Assembly (NCBI GenBank): GCA_017459705.1
Contig: JAFUCJ010000006.1
Coordinates: forward strand, 164,809 to 228,808
Reading direction: 5' to 3'
Source of the DNA: Candidatus Saccharimonadota bacterium
GTDB lineage: Bacteria; Patescibacteriota; Saccharimonadia; Saccharimonadales; Saccharimonadaceae
DNA: 64,000 bases
Numbering within the stretch: the stretch's first letter is position 1; each line of letters opens with the position of its first letter. The notes under the pieces are model-generated. The model had not been told where the DNA came from and did no database searches. It was given only the letters and a program-made list of their open reading frames with translations. Shown piece by piece: positions 50,024 to 60,624 of the stretch. The position numbers and the translations under genes were made by a program.

Positions 50024-51279
50024 TTGATACCTCCTTGATTATTATTTACCATATTTGCATTCTGCAGGGCAATCAGCCGTTTCTCATATTCTTCGCCAGT
50101 AATGCGCGGCAGGGAAACATAAAACGTCGTACCTTCGCCGAATCCGGACTCTGCCCAGACACGCCCGCCCATCGCTTCGGCGCGCTGTTTGACTAGGTAC
50201 AACCCTAGGCCGGTGCCGCCAATAGTGCGCGTGTCGGAATTGTCGGCGCGATAGAACTTTTGGAATATGTGCCCGATGTCGTCGGAAGAAATCCCGATAC
50301 CGGTGTCTGTGACATTAATCAGCACTCGGTCGCCGTCGCCATGGACATTGATATAAATGGCGCCGCCAGCAGGGGTATATTTGATGGCGTTATCGATGAG
50401 ATTACCCATGATTTCACGCATAAAATCAAGGTCGACATAGCCATAGACGACTTGGTCCAGGCGCCTGTCGGGGGCCGCCAAATCGCCGCTCGTAGTGCCG
50501 AACTGAAAGGATAATTTGGCTTCGTGCGCCCGCGGGATAAATTCGTCGGAAAATTGTTTGACGAGACCCACCATCTCGACTGGGGCAAACCGCGGTCGAA
50601 TCCGACCGTCGTCGAGTTTGGTGGTGTCAAGTAGGTCCTGGAACAGATGTCCGAGATGCTTCGAAGCTTTGTGCGCGGCGTCGAGATAGCCACGCGCCCG
50701 ATTGTCAATCGTGGCAGTCTGAGGATTGAGCGCAAGTGCAAGATAGCCCTCAATGGAAGCGACTGGCGTACGCATTTCGTGCGAGGCGGTAGAGATAAAC
50801 TCGGCCTGTTCGCCCTCCTCGGCGAGTTCGCGCGTAATGTTCCGAAAAGTGATGATACGATGACCGCTCGCGGCGGGGATAATGCTGATGGCAATAGGTA
50901 TACGTTTTGCAGAGGCGCCAGAAATCAAGCAGGCTTGAAAAACTTCGAGGGGTTGACCAGTTCGCATCGCCTGAAAAACTGGGTTCTCGGCGTCGGATAT
51001 TTCACGACCCTCTTTCGACTCGATTTTCAAAACCAGCCCGTAATCAAGTCCTAGCAGATTGACGGGAGCGCCCATATCGATCATCGTGGCGGCAGCTGGA
51101 TTAGCAAAACAAACCACTCCTGACTTGTCGGTGATAAGCACGCCATCATGAATCGTGGCTAGCGCCAACTCAGCAAAAGGAGCGGGACTAGTCGTAACAA
51201 CTTGGGCGGGCTGGCCGGAGACAACTTGACCTGGCGAAGCGGGCGTAGGGGCGACAGTTTTACGGTTAAAAATACTCAT
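50020..51279 (-). CDS. Soluble PAS-domain sensor histidine kinase
   Basis: 419 residues without membrane segments. A PAS-like domain (about 35-150, ATIHDGVLITDKSGVVCFAN), dimerisation domain with H-box FISTASHEMRTPVASIEG, and an ATPase domain with N-box NLIDNAIKY, G1 VTDTGIGIS and G2 GGTGLGLYLVKQ. It phosphorylates the adjacent receiver, sensing an intracellular cue through PAS. The N-terminus is Pro/Thr/Val-rich and unstructured. Its start is divergent from the baseplate-J-like gene. A hand count puts the ATG about 2 nt further right than listed. Confidence 0.92.
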   Translation of the reverse strand: MSIFNRKTVAPTPASPGQVVSGQPAQVVTTSPAPFAELALATIHDGVLITDKSGVVCFANPAAATMIDMGAPVNLLGLDYGLVLKIESKEGREISDAENPVFQAMRTGQPLEVFQACLISGASAKRIPIAISIIPAASGHRIITFRNITRELAEEGEQAEFISTASHEMRTPVASIEGYLALALNPQTATIDNRARGYLDAAHKASKHLGHLFQDLLDTTKLDDGRIRPRFAPVEMVGLVKQFSDEFIPRAHEAKLSFQFGTTSGDLAAPDRRLDQVVYGYVDLDFMREIMGNLIDNAIKYTPAGGAIYINVHGDGDRVLINVTDTGIGISSDDIGHIFQKFYRADNSDTRTIGGTGLGLYLVKQRAEAMGGRVWAESGFGEGTTFYVSLPRITGEEYEKRLIALQNANMVNNNQGGIK

Positions 51280-51326
51280 TACATTTATTTTAACACAAGT
51301 AGAATAAAATGTGGTAAAATTGATAT

Positions 51327-53120
51327 ATGAATAAGGACGTGATCTATATTGAACCAGAAGATGATATCACCGATATCATCACGAAAATCGAGAACTCCAA
51401 AGAAAAAATCATCGCACTGGTACCCCCCAAGAAAGCCGGCGTGTTCCGGAGTATCGTCAATATCAAACTGATGGCCAAGGCTGCCGCTAGCGCCAATAAG
51501 ACCGTGGTGCTTGTTACGGTGGATCCGTCTATTATTAAACTTGCGGCGGCTACCCGACTACCGGTGACCAAGAATCTACAATCCGCTCCGTCGATTCCGA
51601 AGCAAGAAGATTCCGAGCCTGCCGAGGTCGTGTCGCACGAGGAAGTCATTGAGGAAGCGCCGGAGAACACGGATGAATCTGGCACGATGAGTGAATCGTC
51701 CACTGATGAAAAATACGAGAGCGCCATGGCAGCGGCTGGTAGCCTGGAAGGCAAGAGTGGATTTCTCGACGATGACTCAGATAAAGACGCTGACGCCGCT
51801 AAGGCCGAGGTCGAGCCGGCTAAGTCCGACAAGAACGCCAATTCTAATGGTGACGAGAAAAAACCTGATGAGAAGTCGGCCAAAAAAGAGAAGAAACCAG
51901 GGCTCAAATCCTCCAATCCTGTCGTGCGATGGGTGCAGGAACATAAGAAACTCACGATTTTCGGGGGTATCGCGGCTGTTGTGCTAGTGGCTGTTATCGT
52001 CTGGGCGACGGTTATCGCGCCGGCGGCGACTATTACGGTCGGGATTCGTACTACTTCGGCGAATTTTTCCGAGAACGTGACTTTTACCGACAAGCTAGCC
52101 GAAGAAAATACTTCCGAGGGCAAGTTCTACCTAGAAGAAAAGAAGATCGAGGAGAAATCCGAGGTTACTTTTGAGGCGACTGGCAAGAAAAACGTGGGCG
52201 AGAAAGCTAGCGGTGACGTAGTGGTGTATGCCTATTTTCAAGATGCTGGGCAAATCGCAGTGAATGCTGGCACGATATTTACTTATGACGGAAAATCGTA
52301 TATCTCACAAGCCGAGACAACTCTAAGTTGGAATGGCAAAAGCTGGGACGACTGCGACAACAAAGATGCCTCGGCATCGGAACAGCGACGTTCTGGATGC
52401 CAGATGTCGGCAAGAGTAGCAGTTGTCGCCGAAGGCTCTGGTACTAGCTATAACGTTTCCGCTTCAACTACCGGTTGGACAACCGTGGCGAATGTGGCCG
52501 GCGTGTATTCCGACAAGGCGATGGCGGGCGGCACAGACAAGACAATTACTGTCGTACAGCAATCCGATATCGACAAAGCAAAAGAAAAACTTACTACCGC
52601 CAACGAATCTGCCAATAAGCAGAAACTTCTTGCAACAATTGCCGACGACGCATTTATTATCGAGTCTAGTTTCAAACAGACAGTCGGCGAGGCCACTTCC
52701 ACCCCGGCGCTCGGCGAAGAGGTGAAAGAAGGCGAGCAGGCCAAACTTTCCGTCGTGACCACCGATACGATTGACGTTATCGATAGTACAAAAGTCGAGG
52801 AGTTTATTCGCGAGAAAGCGAAACTAGCTGACAACTTCAAGATTTACGAGATGAACGACCCGTTTATTGAGAACTTCACCAAAACTGATGATGGTTATGT
52901 AGCCAAAATCAAAACTTCGTACGTTTCTGGTCCCAAGATTACTGAGAGCGACGTGGTTGAGATTGTCAAGGGCAAAGGCGTCGGTACGGCGCGACAGGAT
53001 CTCGAAAAAGCCTATGACGGCATTTCGCGCATCAATATCCAGACTAACTATCCATGGGTATCGTCTGTACCCAACGACAATAACAAAATCACCGTCGATA
53101 TTGAGGTAGATTCCAAATAA
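51327..53120 (+). CDS. Single-pass protein with baseplate-J-like extracytoplasmic domain
   Basis: 597 residues. Cytoplasmic part (about 1-80, IIALVPPKKAGVFRSIVNIK..., VVLVTVDPSIIKLAAATRLP), a long acidic/lysine-rich linker (about 85-205), membrane helix (about 212-235, LTIFGGIAAVVLVAVIVWAT), then an outer domain. The latter contains ASGDVVVYAYFQDAGQIAVN and GTIFTYDGKSYISQ, the pattern of baseplate J/gp47-like domains seen in patescibacterial surface proteins. The function is unknown; a scaffold for a surface appendage is one possibility. TAAAAT (51315-51320) is 6 nt before the ATG. Confidence 0.65.
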   Translation: MNKDVIYIEPEDDITDIITKIENSKEKIIALVPPKKAGVFRSIVNIKLMAKAAASANKTVVLVTVDPSIIKLAAATRLPVTKNLQSAPSIPKQEDSEPAEVVSHEEVIEEAPENTDESGTMSESSTDEKYESAMAAAGSLEGKSGFLDDDSDKDADAAKAEVEPAKSDKNANSNGDEKKPDEKSAKKEKKPGLKSSNPVVRWVQEHKKLTIFGGIAAVVLVAVIVWATVIAPAATITVGIRTTSANFSENVTFTDKLAEENTSEGKFYLEEKKIEEKSEVTFEATGKKNVGEKASGDVVVYAYFQDAGQIAVNAGTIFTYDGKSYISQAETTLSWNGKSWDDCDNKDASASEQRRSGCQMSARVAVVAEGSGTSYNVSASTTGWTTVANVAGVYSDKAMAGGTDKTITVVQQSDIDKAKEKLTTANESANKQKLLATIADDAFIIESSFKQTVGEATSTPALGEEVKEGEQAKLSVVTTDTIDVIDSTKVEEFIREKAKLADNFKIYEMNDPFIENFTKTDDGYVAKIKTSYVSGPKITESDVVEIVKGKGVGTARQDLEKAYDGISRINIQTNYPWVSSVPNDNNKITVDIEVDSK

Positions 53121-53162
53121 TCTACGCCAACAGAGATACATAAACTGCGAGGAACACGAAAA

Positions 53163-54563
53163 ATGAAGATTCTAGGACTAGATGTAGGCGAGAAACGCAT
53201 TGGTGTAGCCAAGGTTGATTCAAATACCCGGATTGCGGTACCAGTAGGGTTTTTGCTTGCAGATGGCTCAGAGTGGCAGGAAATCGGTCGTTTACTAAAA
53301 ATGAACGGCACAAACTTTGTCGTGCTGGGTTTGCCCCGTAGCAACGAAGGGAATGAGACGAAACAGAGCGAGTATGTGCGGAACTTTGCTAGGCGCCTCG
53401 TTCAAGAAATCCCAGGGGTAAAGGTTCGCTTTCAGGACGAGTCTCTCACTTCGGTAGAAGCGGAAAAGCGTCTCAAAGCCCGCAAAAAACGTTACGAGAA
53501 AGGCGATATTGACGCCGAAGCGGCGACGATTATTTTGCAGGATTTCGTAGAAAACCTGTCCCGTACAGGACTTAGCAACACGCCGTCTGTGAACGCGTTG
53601 GGAGCCAATCAGCCTAGTCCGTCGGCCCCAGAAGATGCACCGCAACCGCCGCTTACCACCGCATCTGACCAAGAGCCAACAAAAAAGTCTTCGCATAAGC
53701 TCCGAAATATATCGATTATTTTATCGGTGATAGTGGTTTTAGGGCTCGCTGGGGTAGTTGGAGTACTCAAATGGCGCGACCATGTGCGCGCTGAACGCGA
53801 AGAGGAGTATCGCCGGCAAGAGGCGGCGATGGTGGCCGAAGTGTTTAATTTCACCATTCGACCAGGAGAAACGATTTTTGATATCAAGGCAGAATTAGCT
53901 AAAATAGGGTATAGCGCGGCAGAAATAGAGGAAGGGTTTTCTTATAATTATGCGGTAGAGCCGGGGATGGGTTTTCTAAACGACCGGCCGGCCGGAGCGA
54001 CGCTCGAAGGCTATCTGTATGGCGAAACTCACGAATTTTACAAGGGTGCGACCGTACGTGAAATCTTGACGGTGTTTCTCAGGGGCATGGGCGAGATTAT
54101 TTCTGAAAACAACCTCGCCACGCGGTATGCCGAGCGCGGTTTAAGTTTGTTCGAGGGGATTACGCTAGCTTCGATAGTCCAGAAAGAAGCAGCGCCGCCA
54201 GCGCAACCTACGGTGGCCCAGATTTTCTTGTCGAGACTAGCGCTCGGGATGACGCTTGGCAGCGACGTGACGGTATCCTATGCACTTGACGTGGTTGATC
54301 CAGACAGAGTCACCTATACAGATAATCTCGCCGCGCTGAGTATCGATTCGTGCTACAATACTAGGCTTCACGGCGGGTTGCCTTGCGGCCCTATTGCAAA
54401 TCCAAGCCTGACGGCACTACTGGCTGTCGCGGAGCCAAGTGACACTTCTTATCTTTATTTCTTGACAGGTGATGATGGTATGATGTATTATGGTAGTACA
54501 GAGTCCGAGCATAATCAGAACATCACCCTACATTGCCAGGAACTCTGCAACGTTTCATTGTAA
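53163..54563 (+). CDS. RuvX (YqgF) - MltG fusion protein
   Basis: 466 residues joining two normally separate proteins. Residues 1-~137 are a complete YqgF/RuvX nuclease: GLDVGEKRIGVA, VVLGLPRS, FQDESLTSVEAE and DAEAATIILQDF, the acidic RNase H-like set. A Pro/Ser/Thr linker (about 140-180) leads to a membrane helix (about 182-204) and an extracytoplasmic MltG endolytic transglycosylase: LYGETHEFYKGA, LASIVQKEA (catalytic glutamate) and SDVTVSYALD. MltG cleaves nascent glycan strands. The two halves face opposite sides of the membrane, as topology requires. The frame is continuous with no stop between. GCGAGG is a weak ribosome-binding site. Confidence 0.88.
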   Translation: MKILGLDVGEKRIGVAKVDSNTRIAVPVGFLLADGSEWQEIGRLLKMNGTNFVVLGLPRSNEGNETKQSEYVRNFARRLVQEIPGVKVRFQDESLTSVEAEKRLKARKKRYEKGDIDAEAATIILQDFVENLSRTGLSNTPSVNALGANQPSPSAPEDAPQPPLTTASDQEPTKKSSHKLRNISIILSVIVVLGLAGVVGVLKWRDHVRAEREEEYRRQEAAMVAEVFNFTIRPGETIFDIKAELAKIGYSAAEIEEGFSYNYAVEPGMGFLNDRPAGATLEGYLYGETHEFYKGATVREILTVFLRGMGEIISENNLATRYAERGLSLFEGITLASIVQKEAAPPAQPTVAQIFLSRLALGMTLGSDVTVSYALDVVDPDRVTYTDNLAALSIDSCYNTRLHGGLPCGPIANPSLTALLAVAEPSDTSYLYFLTGDDGMMYYGSTESEHNQNITLHCQELCNVSL

Positions 54564-54565
54564 TT

Positions 54566-57114
<2,549 letters not shown>

Positions 57115-57189
57115 AGCCTATCACCGATAGACATCGTTACTACGCAAGGTCTCTCGGTCTCGCGGATTAACCAAAATATGTTCTCGCCA

Positions 57190-57218
57190 TTGACTTTTTA
57201 AGGAGTTTGTGCTATAAT
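57190..57218 (+). promoter_or_regulatory. Promoter of the 57250 gene
   Basis: TTGACT (57190-57195), 17 nt, TATAAT (57213-57218). An AAAGGAGG ribosome-binding site follows at about 57236. Confidence 0.8.
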
Positions 57219-57249
57219 TAAGGTATAGGCCGTTCAAAGGAGGGCAAGT

Positions 57250-57603
57250 ATGAATGGACAGATCTTTAATTTTGAGGATGGGAGGGACAAGCTGTACAAA
57301 AAAGTGTGTCGCATGGCGACGAACATTGGTCTAGGCAGAGACGCCAAGGCATTAAAACTCACATTCGCAGGTGATAATATCACCAGTAATTCGATGGGTT
57401 GCGCAATGTCCGTTTTTGAGACGACATATGGCGCAATCTTGCGTCGTGAGTGGCCTCGCGACCATGAGGTGAGATATAACCGATTGGTCAATTATGACGA
57501 GGCGCTCCGCGTGGCACCGAAGTCGATCCGGCATATGCAGGATAATGCCATCCAGTATATGTCAACCATTAGCTTCATGTCCTCTATCCGGCCCCCTGTA
57601 TAA
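57250..57603 (+). CDS. 117-residue cytoplasmic protein of unknown function
   Basis: Not recognised. Starts MNGQIFNFEDGRDKLYKKVC, followed by GLGRDAKALKLTF, FETTYGAILRREWPRDHE and a C-terminal QDNAIQYMSTISFMSS. No signal, membrane or metal motif. It has its own consensus promoter, strong ribosome-binding site and terminator, a monocistronic arrangement unlike most genes here, which suggests independent and fairly high expression. Confidence 0.65.
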   Translation: MNGQIFNFEDGRDKLYKKVCRMATNIGLGRDAKALKLTFAGDNITSNSMGCAMSVFETTYGAILRREWPRDHEVRYNRLVNYDEALRVAPKSIRHMQDNAIQYMSTISFMSSIRPPV

Positions 57604-57619
57604 GGGGGCTTTCGCTTTT
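57591..57619 (+). terminator. Terminator of the 57250 gene
   Basis: GCCCCC (57591-57596) and GGGGGC (57604-57609) form a stem followed by TTTCGCTTTT. The stop codon lies in the loop. Confidence 0.75.
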
Positions 57620-58472
57620 AGTCGTTCAGAGGCGCTGAACCGTCGCTAGAATCGAGATTTTTCAATACGTTGAGGGCCACGAACATGACTTTGGCCAGTT
57701 CGCCGTCCCCCTTGTAGCGATGATCTGCACCCGTTACTGGGTAGATATGCGCTCCGTGCTGAGTGGCAAAATCTTGCGAATCGGAGAATGGCACCAAATC
57801 ATCGGACGTACCATGTATAATCGTAACATTCGACAGTGGCATACCTCGAAGAGCCTCCTGGACATTATTTTGTTTCAATTCTTCGACGAATCTGTCCGTC
57901 ACATCGATTGGACGCTCGAAGCCAAAGCGAAAACTACCTTTTTCTCGAACAGATTCGCGCGCCGCATCATCCATGATACTATCCGACAAGACGTCATACA
58001 TATTGATAGCTGGGCTTCGCAAAATAACGTGCGCGAAATCATTGGGATGCTCCTGAATGTATAATAGAGTAACATATCCACCGAAGCTAGTCGAAAATGG
58101 CACCAACTTGGCATTTGGGTACTTTTCGCGAACATGTTTAACTACCGCGTCAAGATCGGCTAGGCAGTTAGCGACAGTTAGCTGGTCGCCCTCAACCGGA
58201 CTATCGCCGTGTGCTGGCCAATCAAATTTAACAAGCCCCGCGCCAACTTGATTGACATTTTCTTCGAGGAGGCTAATACAACTGCTTTTTTTGTCGCCAC
58301 AAAACCCATGCGTAGCAATAATAATAGTATTAGCACCATCAGGTACAGACTCCGCATATGGGATCTTATACCCGTTGGGGCCTTCCAGCATTTCCTCGGT
58401 CGCTGTTTCGCCAACGGATTCAACATCCTCGTGCGATAGATTTGGTGATTCGCCAGAAAACTTTGCGGGCAT
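57618..58472 (-). CDS. Alpha/beta serine hydrolase
   Basis: 284 residues, no signal peptide. ATHGFCGDKKSS is the oxyanion strand, the nucleophile elbow is PFSTSFGGYV, the acid is in HGTSDDLVPFSD and the histidine in TGADHRYKGD. GLVKFDWPAHGDS resembles peptidase/esterase members such as FrsA- or cocE-like hydrolases. The substrate is unknown. It starts within the stop codon of the upstream transglutaminase-like gene (1-nt overlap), so the two are coupled. Confidence 0.82.
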   Translation of the reverse strand: MPAKFSGESPNLSHEDVESVGETATEEMLEGPNGYKIPYAESVPDGANTIIIATHGFCGDKKSSCISLLEENVNQVGAGLVKFDWPAHGDSPVEGDQLTVANCLADLDAVVKHVREKYPNAKLVPFSTSFGGYVTLLYIQEHPNDFAHVILRSPAINMYDVLSDSIMDDAARESVREKGSFRFGFERPIDVTDRFVEELKQNNVQEALRGMPLSNVTIIHGTSDDLVPFSDSQDFATQHGAHIYPVTGADHRYKGDGELAKVMFVALNVLKNLDSSDGSAPLND

Positions 58473-59446
58473 TATGCAACCACACTTTCCGCATCATCAT
58501 CTCGACCTTGATGCGACTCCATCATGTTAACGCTCGCGCGGTAAATCGGCTTCAAGGTTTCCGAGATTGCCGCATCGAAAAGACGTTTCTTGTTTGGATT
58601 CATAGATTTTTCGCGTAGTTCCAACCTAGCGCCGCCATCTCCCGACATCTCTTCGTAAAGTTCCAGAGTCTTATCGTCCTCACTACCTGGCTCAATCGTG
58701 ATGCGGTCAATCGGTCCACGAGTCACATCTGACGAAAACGCCTCGTCAAAAACTGGGCCAATACCGGATTCACCGATTTTATTAGTACAGAAATCCTCGT
58801 CTGGCACAGCATAGCGCAAGCTCATCTGGTAAGCGGTGAGATTGTACTGTTTTTCTGGTTCCGAACAGCTCCGACGACGTTCTGGATCAACTATGCGAAC
58901 TTCACCGTCTTTATCCTCAAAGACCGTAACATAATGCCCGGATAGCCCCTTCTTATTGAGACGAGAAATGACCGGTGTGGCCTCGTATCCGTTAAGGTCC
59001 AATAGCATACAGCAAGTTTCGGCGAAGCCAACACAGTTGGAGCCCTTCTTCTCTCCGCACAGCAGGCTGTAAGCCGTGCGGGTGGTAGAATCTTTGTAGT
59101 CTTTACTAAACTTGTAATCGTCGACATTATCGGCGAGAATCGTCTCAATGCGTTCCGGAATTGGTAGCTCCGTATGTTCAGATTCTACGCGTTGCATCAA
59201 CCCGCCAATGGCGGAATATAGCTCCTTCAAACGGGCCTCATTGTAGAATGGGTGCCCATCCGCATCCTCAAAGGCAAAAGCCGGGTGTTCGGTCACCATG
59301 CGTACGGTTTGTTTCTGACGTTCACTAAGCAAGGCTTCGGTTGAAGTTTCCGCTTCGGCATCATCTTCCTGCTGACGCACCTCATCGGCCATAGACTGCC
59401 ACGCTTCTGCTAGATTATTTTGTTCTCCTCGCGGGATTGTTTCCAT
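58472..59446 (-). CDS. Transglutaminase-like cysteine protease/peptide enzyme (putative)
   Basis: 324 residues, not assigned to a named family. The central region KGSNCVGFAETCCMLLDLNG, SGHYVTVFEDKDGEVRIVDPE gives a Cys-His-Asp order and spacing typical of the transglutaminase-like papain fold. The N-terminal part (about 1-60) is acidic and helical; the C-terminal part is also polar. No signal peptide, so it acts inside the cell. Coupled to the serine hydrolase downstream; a joint role in processing one substrate is possible. CGAGGAGGAAC sits upstream of the start. Confidence 0.6.
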   Translation of the reverse strand: METIPRGEQNNLAEAWQSMADEVRQQEDDAEAETSTEALLSERQKQTVRMVTEHPAFAFEDADGHPFYNEARLKELYSAIGGLMQRVESEHTELPIPERIETILADNVDDYKFSKDYKDSTTRTAYSLLCGEKKGSNCVGFAETCCMLLDLNGYEATPVISRLNKKGLSGHYVTVFEDKDGEVRIVDPERRRSCSEPEKQYNLTAYQMSLRYAVPDEDFCTNKIGESGIGPVFDEAFSSDVTRGPIDRITIEPGSEDDKTLELYEEMSGDGGARLELREKSMNPNKKRLFDAAISETLKPIYRASVNMMESHQGRDDDAESVVA

Positions 59447-59550
59447 GTTCCTCCTTTATTATTATCATTTTAGCATACGTCAGCAGATTTGGGAAGCAGT
59501 ACAATATGACGGCTTTTTACAAACCGGCGATTTTATGCTAAAATATGTAT

Positions 59551-60291
59551 ATGATAAAGTTCACGATTATTACTCTGTTTCCGGAAGCTCTGGAGCCGTA
59601 CCTCGGCGTCTCGATGATGTGGAAGGCGGTCGATAAGGGGCTTGCGAAGTTTGAGTTGGTGAATTTGCGGGAGTTCGGGCTGGGGCCACACCGGAGCGTG
59701 GACGATAAGCCGTACGGCGGAGGCGATGGGATGCTCCTGCGTTGCGAGCCGGTCTTCGCGGCGATAGAGTCGGTTCTCGCAAAGGACCCGGATGCCAAGG
59801 TAATCCTGCCGACTCCTGTCGGGCAGACATGGAATCAAGAAATGGCAAGAGCATTTGCAGAGGAAGCTGCACGGTCGGTGGAGGCAACACGGCCAGAGGG
59901 GATTGCACGGCCAGGGGAAGAATCGACGCGACCAGAGGGGACCGCAAGGCCAGCACACTACGTCATTCTGTGCCCGCATTACGAGGGGTACGATGAGCGG
60001 ATTTTGTCAATCGTGGACTACAAAATCTCGCTGGGGAAATATGTCCTGACAGGTGGAGAACTACCCGCACTCATTATTATTGACTCGGTGGTAAGATTGA
60101 TTCCTGGCGTGCTTGGTGGCGAAACATCGGCGGAGATTGAGTCCTTTTCAAACGGCGACAATCTAGAATATCCGCAATACACAAAGCCTTACGATTTTCG
60201 CGGGATGAAAGTGCCGGATATCCTTCTGTCTGGCAACCACGGCGAAATCGCCAAATGGCGCGCTAAACATTCCGGTACGACTGGGCGCTAA
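59551..60291 (+). CDS. trmD: tRNA (guanine-N1-)-methyltransferase TrmD, repeat insert and probable C-terminal frameshift
   Basis: Methylates G37 of tRNA using SAM bound in a trefoil knot. 246 residues from MIKFTIITLFPEAL; the knot has GPHRSVDDKPYGGGDGM, ILCPHYEGYDERI and SLGKYVLTGGELPALII. About 31 residues (EEAARSVEATRPEG... ARPA) before ILCPHYEG are a low-complexity insert. The frame stops at 60291 after KWRAKHSGTTGR, but the next frame continues as KSVTSLQKMVAELTGEDYRR to a stop at 60370 just before a terminator. The ATG at 59551 was chosen because TAAAAT (59539-59544) is 6 nt upstream. Confidence 0.9.
   Translation: MIKFTIITLFPEALEPYLGVSMMWKAVDKGLAKFELVNLREFGLGPHRSVDDKPYGGGDGMLLRCEPVFAAIESVLAKDPDAKVILPTPVGQTWNQEMARAFAEEAARSVEATRPEGIARPGEESTRPEGTARPAHYVILCPHYEGYDERILSIVDYKISLGKYVLTGGELPALIIIDSVVRLIPGVLGGETSAEIESFSNGDNLEYPQYTKPYDFRGMKVPDILLSGNHGEIAKWRAKHSGTTGR
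59859..59955. repeat. Low-complexity tandem insert in trmD
   Basis: Imperfect units such as CGGCCAGAGGGGATTGCA and CGACCAGAGGGGACCGCA encode repeated TRPEG and ARP steps. Neighbouring trmD genes lack this segment as judged from the E. coli sequence. Confidence 0.6.
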
Positions 60292-60370
60292 GAGCGTAAC
60301 CTCTTTGCAAAAAATGGTTGCGGAATTGACCGGTGAGGATTACCGCCGGCTTTATCCGCAAGTCTTCTAA
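60292..60370 (+). other. Shifted-frame C-terminal coding remnant of trmD
   Basis: Reads AKSVTSLQKMVAELTGEDYR and on to YPQVF, ending with TAA at 60368-60370. It resembles the C-terminal helix that TrmD proteins normally have after the KW-R motif. One base change near 60289 would fuse it to trmD. Confidence 0.5.
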
Positions 60371-60376
60371 AACCCT

Positions 60377-60403
60377 ATGCCGCGGGAAATCCGCGGCATT
60401 TTT
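60377..60403 (+). terminator. Terminator of trmD
   Basis: ATGCCGCGG (60377-60385) and CCGCGGCAT (60391-60399) form a 9-bp stem; TTTTT follows. Confidence 0.85.
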
Positions 60404-60414
60404 AAGAAAAAGTA

Positions 60415-60443
60415 TTGACTTTTGTATGCTTATGCTTTATTAT
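60415..60443 (+). promoter_or_regulatory. Promoter of the 60450-60608 RNA
   Basis: TTGACT (60415-60420), 17 nt, TATTAT (60438-60443). Confidence 0.6.
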
Positions 60444-60449
60444 AAATAT

Positions 60450-60608
60450 AAGCTGGTACGCTTCACAGGGGTTCCACTGATTCGTTAGTGGAGTGTGGAG
60501 ACTTACATTAACAACAAAAACAAACAGAGGATTAAAACAAACCAATGTGCCCCAAGGGTGGGCGCGCATCAGCGCGAAAAGAGACTGAATTCAGGCAGTC
60601 TCTTTTTT
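60450..60608 (+). ncRNA. Unassigned structured RNA of about 160 nt
   Basis: Bounded by a promoter and an intrinsic terminator. A bulged hairpin pairs CTTCACA (60461-60467) with TGTGGAG (60494-60500) and TCCACT (60473-60478) with AGTGGA (60487-60492), leaving a GGGGT bulge. A 40-nt A-rich, C-poor linker follows, then a CGCGC-ATCA-GCGCG hairpin (60563-60576). It does not look like tmRNA, 6S, SRP RNA or RNase P RNA. A short ORF from 60545 runs through the terminator and is probably not translated. Confidence 0.5.
60580..60608 (+). terminator. Terminator of the structured RNA
   Basis: AGAGACTG (60580-60587) and CAGTCTCT (60596-60603) form an 8-bp stem followed by TTTTTT. Confidence 0.85.
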
Positions 60609-60624
60609 ATGATATAATGGTAAT

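Noticed and set aside
51277..51281. Exact start of the histidine kinase
   Set aside because: A hand count puts the ATG about 2 nt to the right of the reading-frame coordinate. The frame coordinate was kept because length and frame agree with it; the discrepancy is within counting error.
60450..60608. tmRNA, 6S RNA or SRP RNA
   Set aside because: It is too short and lacks the alanine-like acceptor of tmRNA, the long near-symmetric duplex of 6S and the conserved tetraloop region of SRP RNA.
60545..60620. Leader peptide starting MCPKGGRASARK
   Set aside because: The frame runs through the terminator stem into recG out of frame, and the nearest purine-rich stretch is too far upstream. Kept only as a remark under the RNA.
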